Of a stretch of 64,000 bases of DNA, positions 6,361-13,585 are shown one piece after another. Every line of letters starts with the position of its first letter. Position 1 is the stretch's first letter. The notes under the pieces were generated by a model that was not told where the DNA came from, did not search any database, and was given only the letters and a program-made list of their open reading frames with translations. Position numbers and translations under genes: made by a program. Origin of the DNA: Hyunsoonleella aquatilis (lineage in GTDB: Bacteria > Bacteroidota > Bacteroidia > Flavobacteriales > Flavobacteriaceae); the NCBI RefSeq assembly GCF_014270105.1, contig NZ_JACNMF010000003.1, positions 1-64,000 of the forward strand, written 5' to 3'.

Positions 6361-7428
6361 ATGGATTTAAAGCGCTATACCTTTACACCAACAGTACATC
6401 GCCAAAAAAAAGTAATTTTAATTGGTTTCCCATATCATAATGATTTAAAACATGCTTTGCTAAAAAGATTTCCTTCTGCAAAGTGGAGTGCAACAAAAAA
6501 ATCCTGGTACCTGCCAGATTTGCCTTCAGTAAGGGAGGCGCTAAGTTTAAAAGCACAAAATACGGTTTTAGATAAGGCGGCCAATATCCACCCTGTTAAT
6601 CGGCAGGCTTATTTAGACTTAAACCAACAGCTTGCACTTAAACAGTATAGCCCTAATACCAAACGTGTCTATCTTTCAGAATTTTTGCATTTGCTCAATT
6701 TACTTGATGATTTTCCTGTTGCAGACCTATCGCCCAAACGTTTAAAAGATTATTTTCTCTATTGTATTAAAGGGGAAAAAATGAGCGAACGAAAACTTAA
6801 CGGAAAAATTAATGCCATAAAATTTTACTTCGAGCAGGTACTGCATCGGCCAAAAATGTTTTTTGACATCCCCCGACCCAAAAAACCACTAACCCTGCCC
6901 AAAATGTTAAGCAAATCTGAAGTGAAACGATTATTTGACGTTACTACAAATCTTAAACATAAAATTGCGTTAAAGTTATCTTATGGCATGGGGCTTAGGG
7001 TATCAGAGGTTGTAGGCCTAAAAATCACTGATATTGATAGTAAGCGCATGGTGGTGCATATAAAGGGTGCTAAAGGTAAAAAAGACCGCTATGTACCGTT
7101 ACCTGAAAGTGTGCTTCCCGATCTAAGGGAATACTATGTGGCTTACAGGCCAAAACTATTTCTTTTAGAGGGGCAATATGGCGGCGCGTATGCCAAATCA
7201 AGTTTGCAACAAGTATTTAAAAATGCAATGGTAAAGGCAGGGGTAAAAAAAGATATAGGCATACATGGGTTAAGACATTCTTACGCCACCCATTTATTGG
7301 AATCTGGAGCCGACATGCGATTTATTCAAGAGCTTTTAGGACATAATTCTATAAAAACTACCCAAGTGTACACAAAAGTTACACCCAGAAGCATTTCAAA
7401 AATCAAAAGCCCCCTGGATAATTTATAG
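6361..7428 (+). CDS. integron-associated tyrosine recombinase without the IntI-specific insert
   Basis: This encodes 355 residues. Catalytic residues are all present: Arg213 (GLRVSEVVGL), Lys238 (KGAKGKKDRYVPL), His302-x2-Arg305 (IHGLRHSYATHLL), His328 (LLGHNS) and Tyr337 (TTQVYTK). The spacing from the first Arg to the HxxR box is 89 residues, against 131 in IntI1 (Arg146 to His277), so the extra IntI domain that holds extrahelical attC bases is missing. Residues ~90-165 form a SAM-like core-binding domain. Residues 1-65 are an additional N-terminal module (FTPTVHRQKKVILIGFPYHN ... KWSATKKSWYLPD). The C-terminus ends SPLDNL, close to the SPLDAL of IntI1. The gene lies beside attI and diverges from the array, as in classical integrons. 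It may be a Xer-like enzyme adapted to folded attC sites. Confidence 0.9.
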   Translation: MDLKRYTFTPTVHRQKKVILIGFPYHNDLKHALLKRFPSAKWSATKKSWYLPDLPSVREALSLKAQNTVLDKAANIHPVNRQAYLDLNQQLALKQYSPNTKRVYLSEFLHLLNLLDDFPVADLSPKRLKDYFLYCIKGEKMSERKLNGKINAIKFYFEQVLHRPKMFFDIPRPKKPLTLPKMLSKSEVKRLFDVTTNLKHKIALKLSYGMGLRVSEVVGLKITDIDSKRMVVHIKGAKGKKDRYVPLPESVLPDLREYYVAYRPKLFLLEGQYGGAYAKSSLQQVFKNAMVKAGVKKDIGIHGLRHSYATHLLESGADMRFIQELLGHNSIKTTQVYTKVTPRSISKIKSPLDNL

Positions 7429-7446
7429 ATGGTTTAAAGTTTATTT

Positions 7447-7546
7447 TGGGCGTTCCCCCGACCGTAAGCGTCGGGGTCGCGCTTTTCATTGCAAGTTTTG
7501 CCTCGATGCGCGCCTCGGCAAAAGCTATCCATTACAATCGCTAACG
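7447..7546 (+). repeat. dispersed flavobacterial repeat, copy 1
   Basis: The skeleton starts TGGGCGTTCCCC, then GGGTCG-GCTTT, an internal hairpin-forming stretch, and ends near CTAACGC. Related copies are at 22902-23000 (inverted) and 40677-40781. It fills the gap between the integrase and photolyase genes. Confidence 0.6.
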
Positions 7547-7565
7547 CACGTGCCTGCCAAGTATA

Positions 7566-7592
7566 GGATAGCACTATGGTCTGGTGCTATCC
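7566..7592. terminator. hairpin between integrase and photolyase genes
   Basis: Perfect 9-bp arms GGATAGCAC and GTGCTATCC enclose a 9-nt loop. It stands between two convergent genes and could end transcription from either side. There is no long T-run, so confidence is moderate. Confidence 0.45.
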
Positions 7593-7632
7593 GTAAATAA
7601 ATGCTATTGAAAACCTTTTGAGGATGGCTCCA

Positions 7633-8937
7633 TTACGAAACAGCTGTCTTATAAACCTCCAAACATCGCTCCCGGGCAAATTTATGCTCCACGATAGGTT
7701 GCGGATAGGTCAGCTCCTGAAAATCGGGTACCCAGGTGTTGATGTACTCCAAATTTTTGTCAAACTTTTGTATTTGGGTAGTGGGATTAAAAATCCTAAA
7801 ATAGGGTGCAGCATCCACACCAGATCCTGCTACCCATTGCCAATTGCCAATGTTGCTGGCCATTTCGTAGTCGTGGAGTTTTTCGGCAAAATAGGCTTCG
7901 CCCCAGCGCCAATCTATCAACAAGTGTTTACACAAAAAACTACCTGTCAACATACGCACCCGGTTGTGCATAAAGCCCGTGGCGTTCAATTGACGCATAC
8001 CGGCATCTACCAAGGGGTAACCCGTTTTGCCCTCGCACCAAGCCTTAAACTCAGTTTCGTTATTGCGCCATTGGATACGGTCGTATTTTGGTTTAAAACT
8101 TTCATTTACCGTATGCGGAAAATGCCAGAGGATTTGCATAAAAAATTCACGCCAAATCAGTTCCTGCCAAAAGATTTCGTTTTGTTCAGCAATAGCTTTT
8201 TTCACCATTTTTCTAACGCTTACTGTACCGAAGCGTAAATGTGGCCCCAGCCGGGAGGTGGCATCTTTGGCAGGGAAATTCCTCGTAGCTTCGTAATTTT
8301 GAATCAATGTTGGGGTAATGGTGTATGGTGCAATCCTTTGACTAGAGGTTTTAAATCCAATGGCTTCCAAACTCACATTTGGTAAATCTTTATGTTTTAT
8401 CAGGTTGTTAAAATACGGAGTGGTATCGTAGGCCTTTACGTCAATCGACTTGAATTTGGCTTTCCAGGATTTCATATAGGGCGTGTACACTACATAGGGG
8501 GTGCCATCACTTTTGACTACCTCGTTCTTTTCAAAAATTACTTGGTCTTTAAACGTATGAAAGGCAACTTGCTGTTCTTCTAAAAATTGGTTTATTTCCT
8601 CATCCCGCGTTTTGGCATAAGGCTCGTAATCGTGGTTGGTATAAACGGCATGAATGTCATAGTCTTCAACTAAATTTTTATAAATGTCTAACGGCCTGCC
8701 ATAATATATTGCAACACTACTATTGTAATCTTCTTGAAGTGTGTTGCGCATAGTTTGAAGCGTCCCATAAATAAAGCTGACACGCGCATCATCTTCTGGC
8801 AGTTTCTCTAGAATTTCAGAGTCAAAAATAAAAATAGGGAGTACGGGGTAATCGCCTTTTAAGGCTTCAAAAAAGCCTTGGTTATCGTCCAATCTTAAAT
8901 CGCGTCGGAACCAGAAGATGTTTATGGGTTGTTTCAT
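7633..8937 (-). CDS. phrB: class I CPD photolyase
   Basis: This encodes 434 residues from the ATG at 8937, preceded by AAGGA; an upstream TTG at 8946 is too close to that ribosome site. It uses blue light and FAD to split cyclobutane pyrimidine dimers. The N-terminal photolyase domain opens with FWFRRDLRLDDN. The FAD-binding domain has IWREFFMQILWHFP, TGYPLVDAGMRQLNATGFMH and SGVDAAPYFRIFNP, all characteristic of Escherichia coli-type PhrB. The tryptophans of the electron-transfer chain are present (IDWRWGEAYF, GNWQWVAGSG). It is the last gene of the 13455-7633 half of the photoprotection cluster, which also contains folE, needed for the folate antenna of such enzymes. Confidence 0.93.
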   Translation of the reverse strand: MKQPINIFWFRRDLRLDDNQGFFEALKGDYPVLPIFIFDSEILEKLPEDDARVSFIYGTLQTMRNTLQEDYNSSVAIYYGRPLDIYKNLVEDYDIHAVYTNHDYEPYAKTRDEEINQFLEEQQVAFHTFKDQVIFEKNEVVKSDGTPYVVYTPYMKSWKAKFKSIDVKAYDTTPYFNNLIKHKDLPNVSLEAIGFKTSSQRIAPYTITPTLIQNYEATRNFPAKDATSRLGPHLRFGTVSVRKMVKKAIAEQNEIFWQELIWREFFMQILWHFPHTVNESFKPKYDRIQWRNNETEFKAWCEGKTGYPLVDAGMRQLNATGFMHNRVRMLTGSFLCKHLLIDWRWGEAYFAEKLHDYEMASNIGNWQWVAGSGVDAAPYFRIFNPTTQIQKFDKNLEYINTWVPDFQELTYPQPIVEHKFARERCLEVYKTAVS

Positions 8938-8954
8938 GTATATCAAATCCTTTT

Positions 8955-9075
8955 TGTCACGCTGAACTTGTTTCAGCGTCTCTCAGCTTATGCTTTACTT
9001 CCATTTTGAAAAGTTTCAAAATCAATAATAAAAGGCACTTCGTCCCGATAGTTATCGGGAGCGCTCAGTGTGACA
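8955..9075. repeat. MITE-like element with inverted ends
   Basis: The ends TGTCACGCTGA (8955-8965) and TCAGTGTGACA (9065-9075) are inverted repeats with one mismatch. The inside carries a GCTGAA/TTCAGC mini-hairpin and the palindrome TCCCGATAGTTATCGGGA (9043-9060). It has no coding capacity, and occupies the gap between photolyase and SRPBCC genes. Confidence 0.55.
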
Positions 9076-9082
9076 CAATTTT

Positions 9083-9544
9083 TTAATATTCACCAAAAAG
9101 TTCCTCTAACTTTTTAGTTCTGTAATTAAAGATTTCTTCCAATTTCGGTTTCACTAAAATAGGGTGCACCAACTGCCCAAGCCACCCAAAAGGCACTTTA
9201 TAATCGATAATATCCTCCATTTCCACTCCGCCGTCAATAGCCTTGATAAAATGCTTGTGGTGCCAAAGGGCATAAGGGCCAAAGCGCTGTTCGTCCACAA
9301 AATATTGCCTGTCGATAACATGGGTAATTTCAGTAACCCATTTGGTTTTAATACCCAGAACTGGGGTAACAATATACTGAATAATCTGTCCGGCAAACAT
9401 AGGCCGGTCTGCTCCCGACAAAATATTGAACCCCATATAATCGGGCGTAATGGTTTTTAGGTTTTTAGGATCGGACAGAAAATTCCAAGCATCTTCAACG
9501 GAGATGGGTAAGTTTTGTTTTTTATGTAGGGTGTATATTTTCAT
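9083..9544 (-). CDS. SRPBCC (START-like) ligand-binding protein
   Basis: This encodes 153 residues with the START/Bet v1 pattern: an N-terminal strand (YTLHKKQNLPISVEDAWNFL), then SDPKNLKTITPDYMGF, and a C-terminal helix (FNYRTKKLEELFG). Such proteins hold hydrophobic ligands in a cavity, and related members in photolyase clusters are annotated as cyclase/dehydrase-like. The substrate is unknown. It lies between TspO and photolyase with only 3 bp to the former, so it is surely co-transcribed. A role in handling a pigment or tetrapyrrole is possible given TspO next door, but that is only context. Confidence 0.8.
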   Translation of the reverse strand: MKIYTLHKKQNLPISVEDAWNFLSDPKNLKTITPDYMGFNILSGADRPMFAGQIIQYIVTPVLGIKTKWVTEITHVIDRQYFVDEQRFGPYALWHHKHFIKAIDGGVEMEDIIDYKVPFGWLGQLVHPILVKPKLEEIFNYRTKKLEELFGEY

Positions 9545-9547
9545 GGT

Positions 9548-10009
9548 TTAGTTGTTGAATAAGATATAGCCGTTCAGCGAGGTTGCTATGCACAACCAAA
9601 TGAAATAGGGGAGGACAAGTGCAGTTTTCCACTTCATTTTATGCATAAATGAAAAAGCAAAAATACCTACCACGGCCGTCAACATAAGGATTACGGTCAA
9701 TCCCAAACCAACAAAATGCTGATTAAAGAATATGTAGTTCCAAATTACATTTAGTACAAATTGAAGACTGAACAACACAAGAATTGAGGCATTCGAGATC
9801 AATTTATACAGGTATGCCATATAAATAGAGAAACAAATCATTATAGTAGTCCATGCGGCACCGAAGACCCAGCCTGGAGGTGTCCAAGGGGCTTTATTCA
9901 AATTGAGGTACCAATCGGTTTGAGGGCCATTGTCCATTAGCCAGCTACCAATGGCCAAGGCCCCGAAGTTTATCAGTAAAAATAATATGATGTATTTAAG
10001 CAACTTCAT
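9548..10009 (-). CDS. tspO: TspO/MBR-family tryptophan-rich sensory membrane protein
   Basis: This encodes 153 residues with five predicted transmembrane helices. The TspO signature WYLNLNKAPWTPPGWVFGA, with paired Trp-Pro residues, is present at residues ~32-50. TspO binds porphyrins and other tetrapyrroles in the membrane and is linked to photooxidative stress responses. The start ATG overlaps the end of the small Lacal_2735-type gene by 14 bp, and its stop is 3 bp before the SRPBCC gene, so it sits in a tight operon. Its presence beside photolyases and GPx fits a protective role against light-driven damage. Confidence 0.9.
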   Translation of the reverse strand: MKLLKYIILFLLINFGALAIGSWLMDNGPQTDWYLNLNKAPWTPPGWVFGAAWTTIMICFSIYMAYLYKLISNASILVLFSLQFVLNVIWNYIFFNQHFVGLGLTVILMLTAVVGIFAFSFMHKMKWKTALVLPYFIWLCIATSLNGYILFNN

Positions 10010-10172
10010 GTTTTAAAGCGCTCAACTGTTTTGCAATCAATTGCGCTTCAGCGTACTTATTATCACTGGCCGTCCTATTAATACTTGACAACTCGTGCCA
10101 TTCTTGCATTAGTTTTTTAAACTTGGCTTCTAATCTTTCTTTTTTTGATTTTCTTTTGAAGAAACTAAACAT
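9996..10172 (-). CDS. Lacal_2735-family small protein
   Basis: This is a 58-residue gene, easily overlooked. It begins MFSFFKRKSKKERLEAKF and continues with two amphipathic helices (KLMQEWHELSSIN, AEAQLIAKQLSALKHEV). The FSxFKRKS start and SxxNRxxSDxKxAEA middle match the Lacal_2735 family of short flavobacterial proteins. The role is unknown. The gene is 6 bp after the glutathione peroxidase gene and overlaps the TspO start by 14 bp, so translation is probably coupled. The sequence was translated by hand from the minus strand. Confidence 0.75.
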   Translation of the reverse strand: MFSFFKRKSKKERLEAKFKKLMQEWHELSSINRTASDNKYAEAQLIAKQLSALKHEVA

Positions 10173-10178
10173 AGCGAT

Positions 10179-10715
10179 TTATTTTAGGTGTTTAACAATT
10201 TTTGAACTAAGGGGATTGGTGGTGGAGAGGAAGTAATCTACAAATTCCCCCTCCGGTCCAATCAAATATTTTTGAAAATTCCATTTTACAGATGAATCCT
10301 TTACGCCATTATTTACTTTTTGGGTAAGCCAGGTGTAAAGCGGGTGCTGGTGCCTGCCTTTAACATCCACTTTTTCAGTCATAAGGAAACTTACACCGTA
10401 ATTGAACTCACAGAACATTTCAATGTCTTCGTGGCTTCCCGGTTCCTGCCCTCCAAATTGATTGCAGGGTACGCCGATAACTTGCAATTTTTCATTATAG
10501 GTGTCGTAAAGTTTTTGCAATTCTTTGTACTGTGGCGTAAAACCACATTTTGAGGCCACATTGACAAAAAGAAGGTGTTTGCCTTTAAATTCCGAAAGGT
10601 CAATTGGGGTTCCGTTTAGTGCATTTATCTGAATGTCATAAATAGAAGTCACATCCAATTTTTGAGTGTCGGCTTTTGTGCCTAAAGTAGCTACAAATGT
10701 TTTTATCAAATCCAT
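10179..10715 (-). CDS. glutathione peroxidase-family thiol peroxidase
   Basis: This encodes 178 residues that reduce hydroperoxides with thiols. The catalytic tetrad is visible: Cys57 in NVASKCGFTPQY, Gln90 in CNQFGGQEPG, Trp145 in VKWNFQKYLI, and Asn146. It has Cys rather than selenocysteine, so it probably uses thioredoxin instead of glutathione, as in most bacterial members. No signal peptide, thus cytoplasmic. It is 3 bp downstream of the SDR gene and 6 bp upstream of the Lacal_2735 gene. Its position in the photoprotection operon suggests removal of peroxides generated by light. Confidence 0.92.
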   Translation of the reverse strand: MDLIKTFVATLGTKADTQKLDVTSIYDIQINALNGTPIDLSEFKGKHLLFVNVASKCGFTPQYKELQKLYDTYNEKLQVIGVPCNQFGGQEPGSHEDIEMFCEFNYGVSFLMTEKVDVKGRHQHPLYTWLTQKVNNGVKDSSVKWNFQKYLIGPEGEFVDYFLSTTNPLSSKIVKHLK

Positions 10716-10718
10716 ACC

Positions 10719-11402
10719 TTAAATTTTAAAGCTTACGATGCCGCAATCCATTTCAAAAATTTGGCCCGAGACAGATGAAGCGTTATCCGATAATAAAAAC
10801 TCGGCCATGTCGGCCACTTCTTCTGGAGTTAGAAACTTTTTTAGGGGATGGCGTTCAGTGATATTTTCTATCATTTTATCATTGCGTAGCAACTTTGAAG
10901 CCAAGTCGGTGTCCGTTACCGTTGGGGCGATGGCATTTATGCGCATGCTTGGTGCCAGTTCTGCACCCAAGGATTTTACCAAACCTTCAATGCCAGATTT
11001 AGCCGTGGCAATACTAGCATGATAGGGCATGCCCAATTTTGCCGCTACAGTGCTAAATAGAACTATTGAGGGCGAACGTCCATCCTTTAGAATCGGAAGA
11101 TATTTTTGAATCACCTTTACGGCACCAAGCACATTGATTTCAAAATCATTTTTAAAATCATCGATGCTCAGCCTAGATATGGGTTTAAGGTTGATGCTTC
11201 CAGGACAGTACACCAGCCCGTCTGCAGTTTCTAATTCCGGTAAGTCATCTTGAAGTACATCGCATTTGTGGTGGGTTAAATTGTCATGCGATAGTTCTGG
11301 AACACTTCTACTTAGGTTAATAACCTTGCAGTAGTCTAATAGCTTTGTTACTAAAGCTTTTCCAATGCCCTTACTTCCACCAACTACTATTATTGTTTTC
11401 AT
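10719..11402 (-). CDS. short-chain dehydrogenase/reductase
   Basis: This encodes 227 residues with a classical SDR Rossmann fold: the NAD(P)-binding motif GGSKGIGKALV at residues ~8-18, the NLTHHKCDVLQDDLP second strand, the active-site-like stretch IVLFSTVAA followed by MPYHASIATAKSGIEG. The usual YxxxK catalytic tyrosine is in the expected place as YHASIATAK with a spacing a little different, so activity may be altered. The substrate is unknown. It is 3 bp upstream of the peroxidase gene and part of the folE-photolyase operon. No evidence for the exact substrate could be seen. Confidence 0.85.
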   Translation of the reverse strand: MKTIIVVGGSKGIGKALVTKLLDYCKVINLSRSVPELSHDNLTHHKCDVLQDDLPELETADGLVYCPGSINLKPISRLSIDDFKNDFEINVLGAVKVIQKYLPILKDGRSPSIVLFSTVAAKLGMPYHASIATAKSGIEGLVKSLGAELAPSMRINAIAPTVTDTDLASKLLRNDKMIENITERHPLKKFLTPEEVADMAEFLLSDNASSVSGQIFEMDCGIVSFKI

Positions 11403-11424
11403 GGGTTTCAGGGCATTTTTTTGT

Positions 11425-11640
11425 TTATGGCCTGCCCTTCAGCCGTTTTTCTATTTTTTGTTTGATGACCGTCAAACGTTTCATCAAATCCATAAGCTCG
11501 GGGTCTTTCTCCTTCTTATAGATATCGTTTATACTTAAAATTAAATTTTTTACTTCCCTTGAAGACTCGATGCGCTCACTTGTAGTTTTGAACGTGTGTT
11601 TACGCTGTTCGAATTCCAAAGCCTTGTGAATAATCTCCAT
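11425..11640 (-). CDS. small conserved flavobacterial protein, paralogue 1
   Basis: This encodes 71 residues, mostly helical and basic. It shares a clear pattern with the protein at 11786-12016: ALEFEQRK near the start, then SREVKNLILSINDIYKK, and the end KRLTVIKQKIEKRLKG. I do not recognise a named family. The two paralogues lie 145 bp apart within the photolyase regulon, and the intervening stretch contains only a small GCCTA/TAGGC hairpin (near 11668). It may be an accessory protein of the light response, inferred only from context. Confidence 0.7.
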   Translation of the reverse strand: MEIIHKALEFEQRKHTFKTTSERIESSREVKNLILSINDIYKKEKDPELMDLMKRLTVIKQKIEKRLKGRP

Positions 11641-11785
11641 AATTTATACCTAACTTTTAATAATGTGAAGTGCCTAGTTTTTAGGCGATTCGCAAGATAA
11701 TAAATTATGTAAGATTACCTATTTTTAAGTCAAAATATTAGATAAACTTTAATATTTCAAGCTGTTTTGACTACTTTTTTGATAG

Positions 11786-12016
11786 TTATATTGTTAGGGG
11801 TGCACCTTTTAATCGCTTTTCAACCTTTCTTTTTATGGCCGTTAAACGTTTCATGATATCCATGATTTTTTGATCCTTTTTGACCTTGTAGATTTGGTTT
11901 AAATCCAAGATTAGGGCTTTTGCCTCTCTTGAAATTTTTACCCTATCGCTTGTAGACAGCGATCTCATTTTCCTTTGCTCAAACTCTAAAGCTTTGTTTA
12001 TTAATTCCAATTCCAT
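11786..12016 (-). CDS. small conserved flavobacterial protein, paralogue 2
   Basis: This encodes 76 residues. The pattern matches its paralogue: KALEFEQRKMRSLS, SREAKALILDLNQIYKVKK, and IMKRLTAIKRKVEKRLKG. It reads as an amphipathic two-helix protein with no cysteines, signal or membrane segment. The gene starts 4 bp after folE ends, so it is translated from the folE transcript. It is not recognised. The duplication inside one operon suggests that the pair has a shared, perhaps non-redundant, job. Confidence 0.75.
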   Translation of the reverse strand: MELELINKALEFEQRKMRSLSTSDRVKISREAKALILDLNQIYKVKKDQKIMDIMKRLTAIKRKVEKRLKGAPLTI

Positions 12017-12020
12017 AGTA

Positions 12021-12716
12021 TTAACTGTTTAAATAATTCTGTAATTCCGTGATTTTCTCTGAAGTATTAAATTGTCCGCCGTAATACGCGGTTACCGTCG
12101 ATGAGGTATCATCTTTTATACCTCTTGAAGACACACAAAGGTGTTTTGCGTCAATAATGACGGCAACATCTTCTGTGTCCAGAATTGATTTTAATTCGTT
12201 AGCTATTTGGTTTGTTAATCGTTCTTGAACCTGTGGGCGCTTTGCATAATATTGAACAATTCGGTTCAATTTTGACAGCCCGATGACTTTTCCGGAAGAG
12301 ATGTATGCCACATGTGCTTTTCCGATGATGGGTACAAAATGATGCTCGCAGTTGGAGTAAAAGGTAATGTTCTTCTCCACCAACATCTGATTGTACTGAT
12401 ATTTGTTATCGAACAATGCTACTTTTGGCTTATTGTCGGGATTTAGACCCGAAAAAATTTCATCGATGTACATTTTGGCCACACGCTCCGGGGTGCCTTT
12501 AAGCGAGTCGTCCGTTAAGTCGAGCCCCATCACGTCCATTATCTCTTCGAATAGGATAGCAATTCGGGCTTTCTTTTCCGTATCACTTAGCTTAAAAGCA
12601 TCTTTTCGCATTGGGGTTTCTAACCCTGTATAAAGGTGGTCGTCCCCAATATCCTCAATGCTAAATCCGTTTAGTTTGTGTCCGTTTGTTTTCGATTTTA
12701 ATTTTTCTAATTGCAT
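12021..12716 (-). CDS. folE: GTP cyclohydrolase I
   Basis: This encodes 231 residues, FolE (EC 3.5.4.16), converting GTP to dihydroneopterin triphosphate, the first step of folate synthesis. The zinc ligands are visible: Cys123 and His126 in SNCEHHFVPIIGKAHVAYIS, and Cys194 in HLCVSSRGIKDDTSS. The dimer/active-site stretch VIGLSKLNRIVQYYAKRPQVQERL is well conserved. Folate provides the MTHF antenna of several photolyases, so placing folE in the same operon makes sense. The N-terminus (~40 residues) is longer than minimal FolE, as is common in Bacteroidota. It is likely co-transcribed with 12758-13030 upstream and the small protein downstream. Confidence 0.95.
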   Translation of the reverse strand: MQLEKLKSKTNGHKLNGFSIEDIGDDHLYTGLETPMRKDAFKLSDTEKKARIAILFEEIMDVMGLDLTDDSLKGTPERVAKMYIDEIFSGLNPDNKPKVALFDNKYQYNQMLVEKNITFYSNCEHHFVPIIGKAHVAYISSGKVIGLSKLNRIVQYYAKRPQVQERLTNQIANELKSILDTEDVAVIIDAKHLCVSSRGIKDDTSSTVTAYYGGQFNTSEKITELQNYLNS

Positions 12717-12757
12717 GTCTTCTTTTTTATGTGCTGTGCTATAATCGCCAAAGCACG

Positions 12758-13030
12758 TTAGCGTTTTGAAATTTTATTATTTGATATTTGCGTCTGTCTG
12801 CTACATTTAAAGCGTCCTTTTTCAAAAATTCTCAGTTTTTCATGTTTTGTTGACCGCCCTTGAACCCGTTTTCGCCACATTTTGAAACTGCTGGGTTTCA
12901 TTTCTCGTCGCATTAATTCTATAACGTCCTGTTCTTTCAATCCAAATTGGATCTGAATAGCTTCAAAAGTGGTGCGATCTTCCCAGGCCATTTCAACTAT
13001 TCTATCTACATCTTCCAAATCTAATTTCAC
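12758..13030 (-). CDS. TIGR03643/DUF2805-family protein
   Basis: This encodes 90 residues. The N-terminal part (LDLEDVDRIVEMAWEDRTTF, EAIQIQFGLKEQDVIELMRR, then EMKPSSFKMWRKRVQGR) matches the TIGR03643/DUF2805 family, found beside photolyases and cryptochromes in marine bacteria. The motif looks like a helix-turn-helix, which may bind DNA. The start is GTG at 13030-13028, and it overlaps the upstream gene's stop codon (GTGA junction), so translation is coupled. The C-terminal tail (KCSRQTQISNNKISKR) is basic. Function is not known; a light-response regulator is a guess. Confidence 0.85.
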   Translation of the reverse strand: MKLDLEDVDRIVEMAWEDRTTFEAIQIQFGLKEQDVIELMRREMKPSSFKMWRKRVQGRSTKHEKLRIFEKGRFKCSRQTQISNNKISKR

Positions 13031-13455
13031 ACACTCTGAAAGTTATATTTTTGGTCGTATTTGATTTTCTCATCTAACATCTTATCAAAGAAAGGCTTGT
13101 TTTCCCTAAACGTCTTAGTGTTTTTAAAGTGTATAAATTTACCTTGTGCATGGATACTGGCGCCGTTGGTTTTATATATAACCAATTGGTAATAGGGAAT
13201 AGCCCAAGTAAAGTTTTGAAGCCCTTTATTGATGAAAACAAGGATACCATTTCTGCGTAATTCAATGTTTGCATAATTGATATCAGATACCGTATTCATC
13301 AACTGCTGTAAACTAGGACTTACTTCGCCAATAATCATGCGTTTTGAACCAATACCTTTCAATCTTAAGGATTCAAAAAGTGTAAACGAACTACCCACCA
13401 AATCACTTAAAATTTGCTTGTGATCCTTGTTAAAATATGTTGTGTTTAAAACCAT
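13027..13455 (-). CDS. conserved 142-aa protein, first gene of the folE operon
   Basis: The chosen start is the ATG at 13455 (MVLNTTYFNKDHKQIL); an upstream TTG overlaps the predicted -7 promoter box and cannot be used. The protein is a single globular mix of strands and helices (SSFTLFESLRLKGIGSKRMI, NGILVFINKGLQNFTWAIPY, GKFIHFKNTKTF), with no signal peptide or membrane segment. I do not recognise the family, although similar genes accompany photolyases in related genomes. It follows directly after promoter P1 and overlaps the next gene by 4 bp, so it leads the operon. The promoter position is a strong argument that it belongs to the light-response set. Confidence 0.75.
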   Translation of the reverse strand: MVLNTTYFNKDHKQILSDLVGSSFTLFESLRLKGIGSKRMIIGEVSPSLQQLMNTVSDINYANIELRRNGILVFINKGLQNFTWAIPYYQLVIYKTNGASIHAQGKFIHFKNTKTFRENKPFFDKMLDEKIKYDQKYNFQSV

Positions 13456-13473
13456 TTTCCAAATCTTACATAC

Positions 13474-13516
13474 CAAAGATACAAAATGTTTAACATTTAA
13501 GTAAATAAGTTAAACA
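13474..13516 (-). promoter_or_regulatory. promoter P1 with inverted-repeat operator (photoprotection)
   Basis: Reading on the minus strand: TGTTTAAC (13509-13516), 14-bp spacer, GTTAAACA (13487-13494), five bases TTTTG, then the -7 box TATCTTTG (13474-13481). No TTTG -33 box is found at the usual distance, so an activator is probably needed. The same layout occurs at 22059-22101. Confidence 0.7.
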
Positions 13517-13585
13517 AAAAATTACATAGGACTATTGATAAAACTTATTAAGGGTATATATATGATAATGAGATTATTAAGAATT

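Noticed and set aside
7618-8238. 206-aa open frame opposite the photolyase gene
   Set aside because: It is the reverse-strand shadow of a well-conserved photolyase.
8938-8946. Upstream TTG start for the photolyase
   Set aside because: It is too close to the AAGGA ribosome site; the ATG at 8937 fits better.
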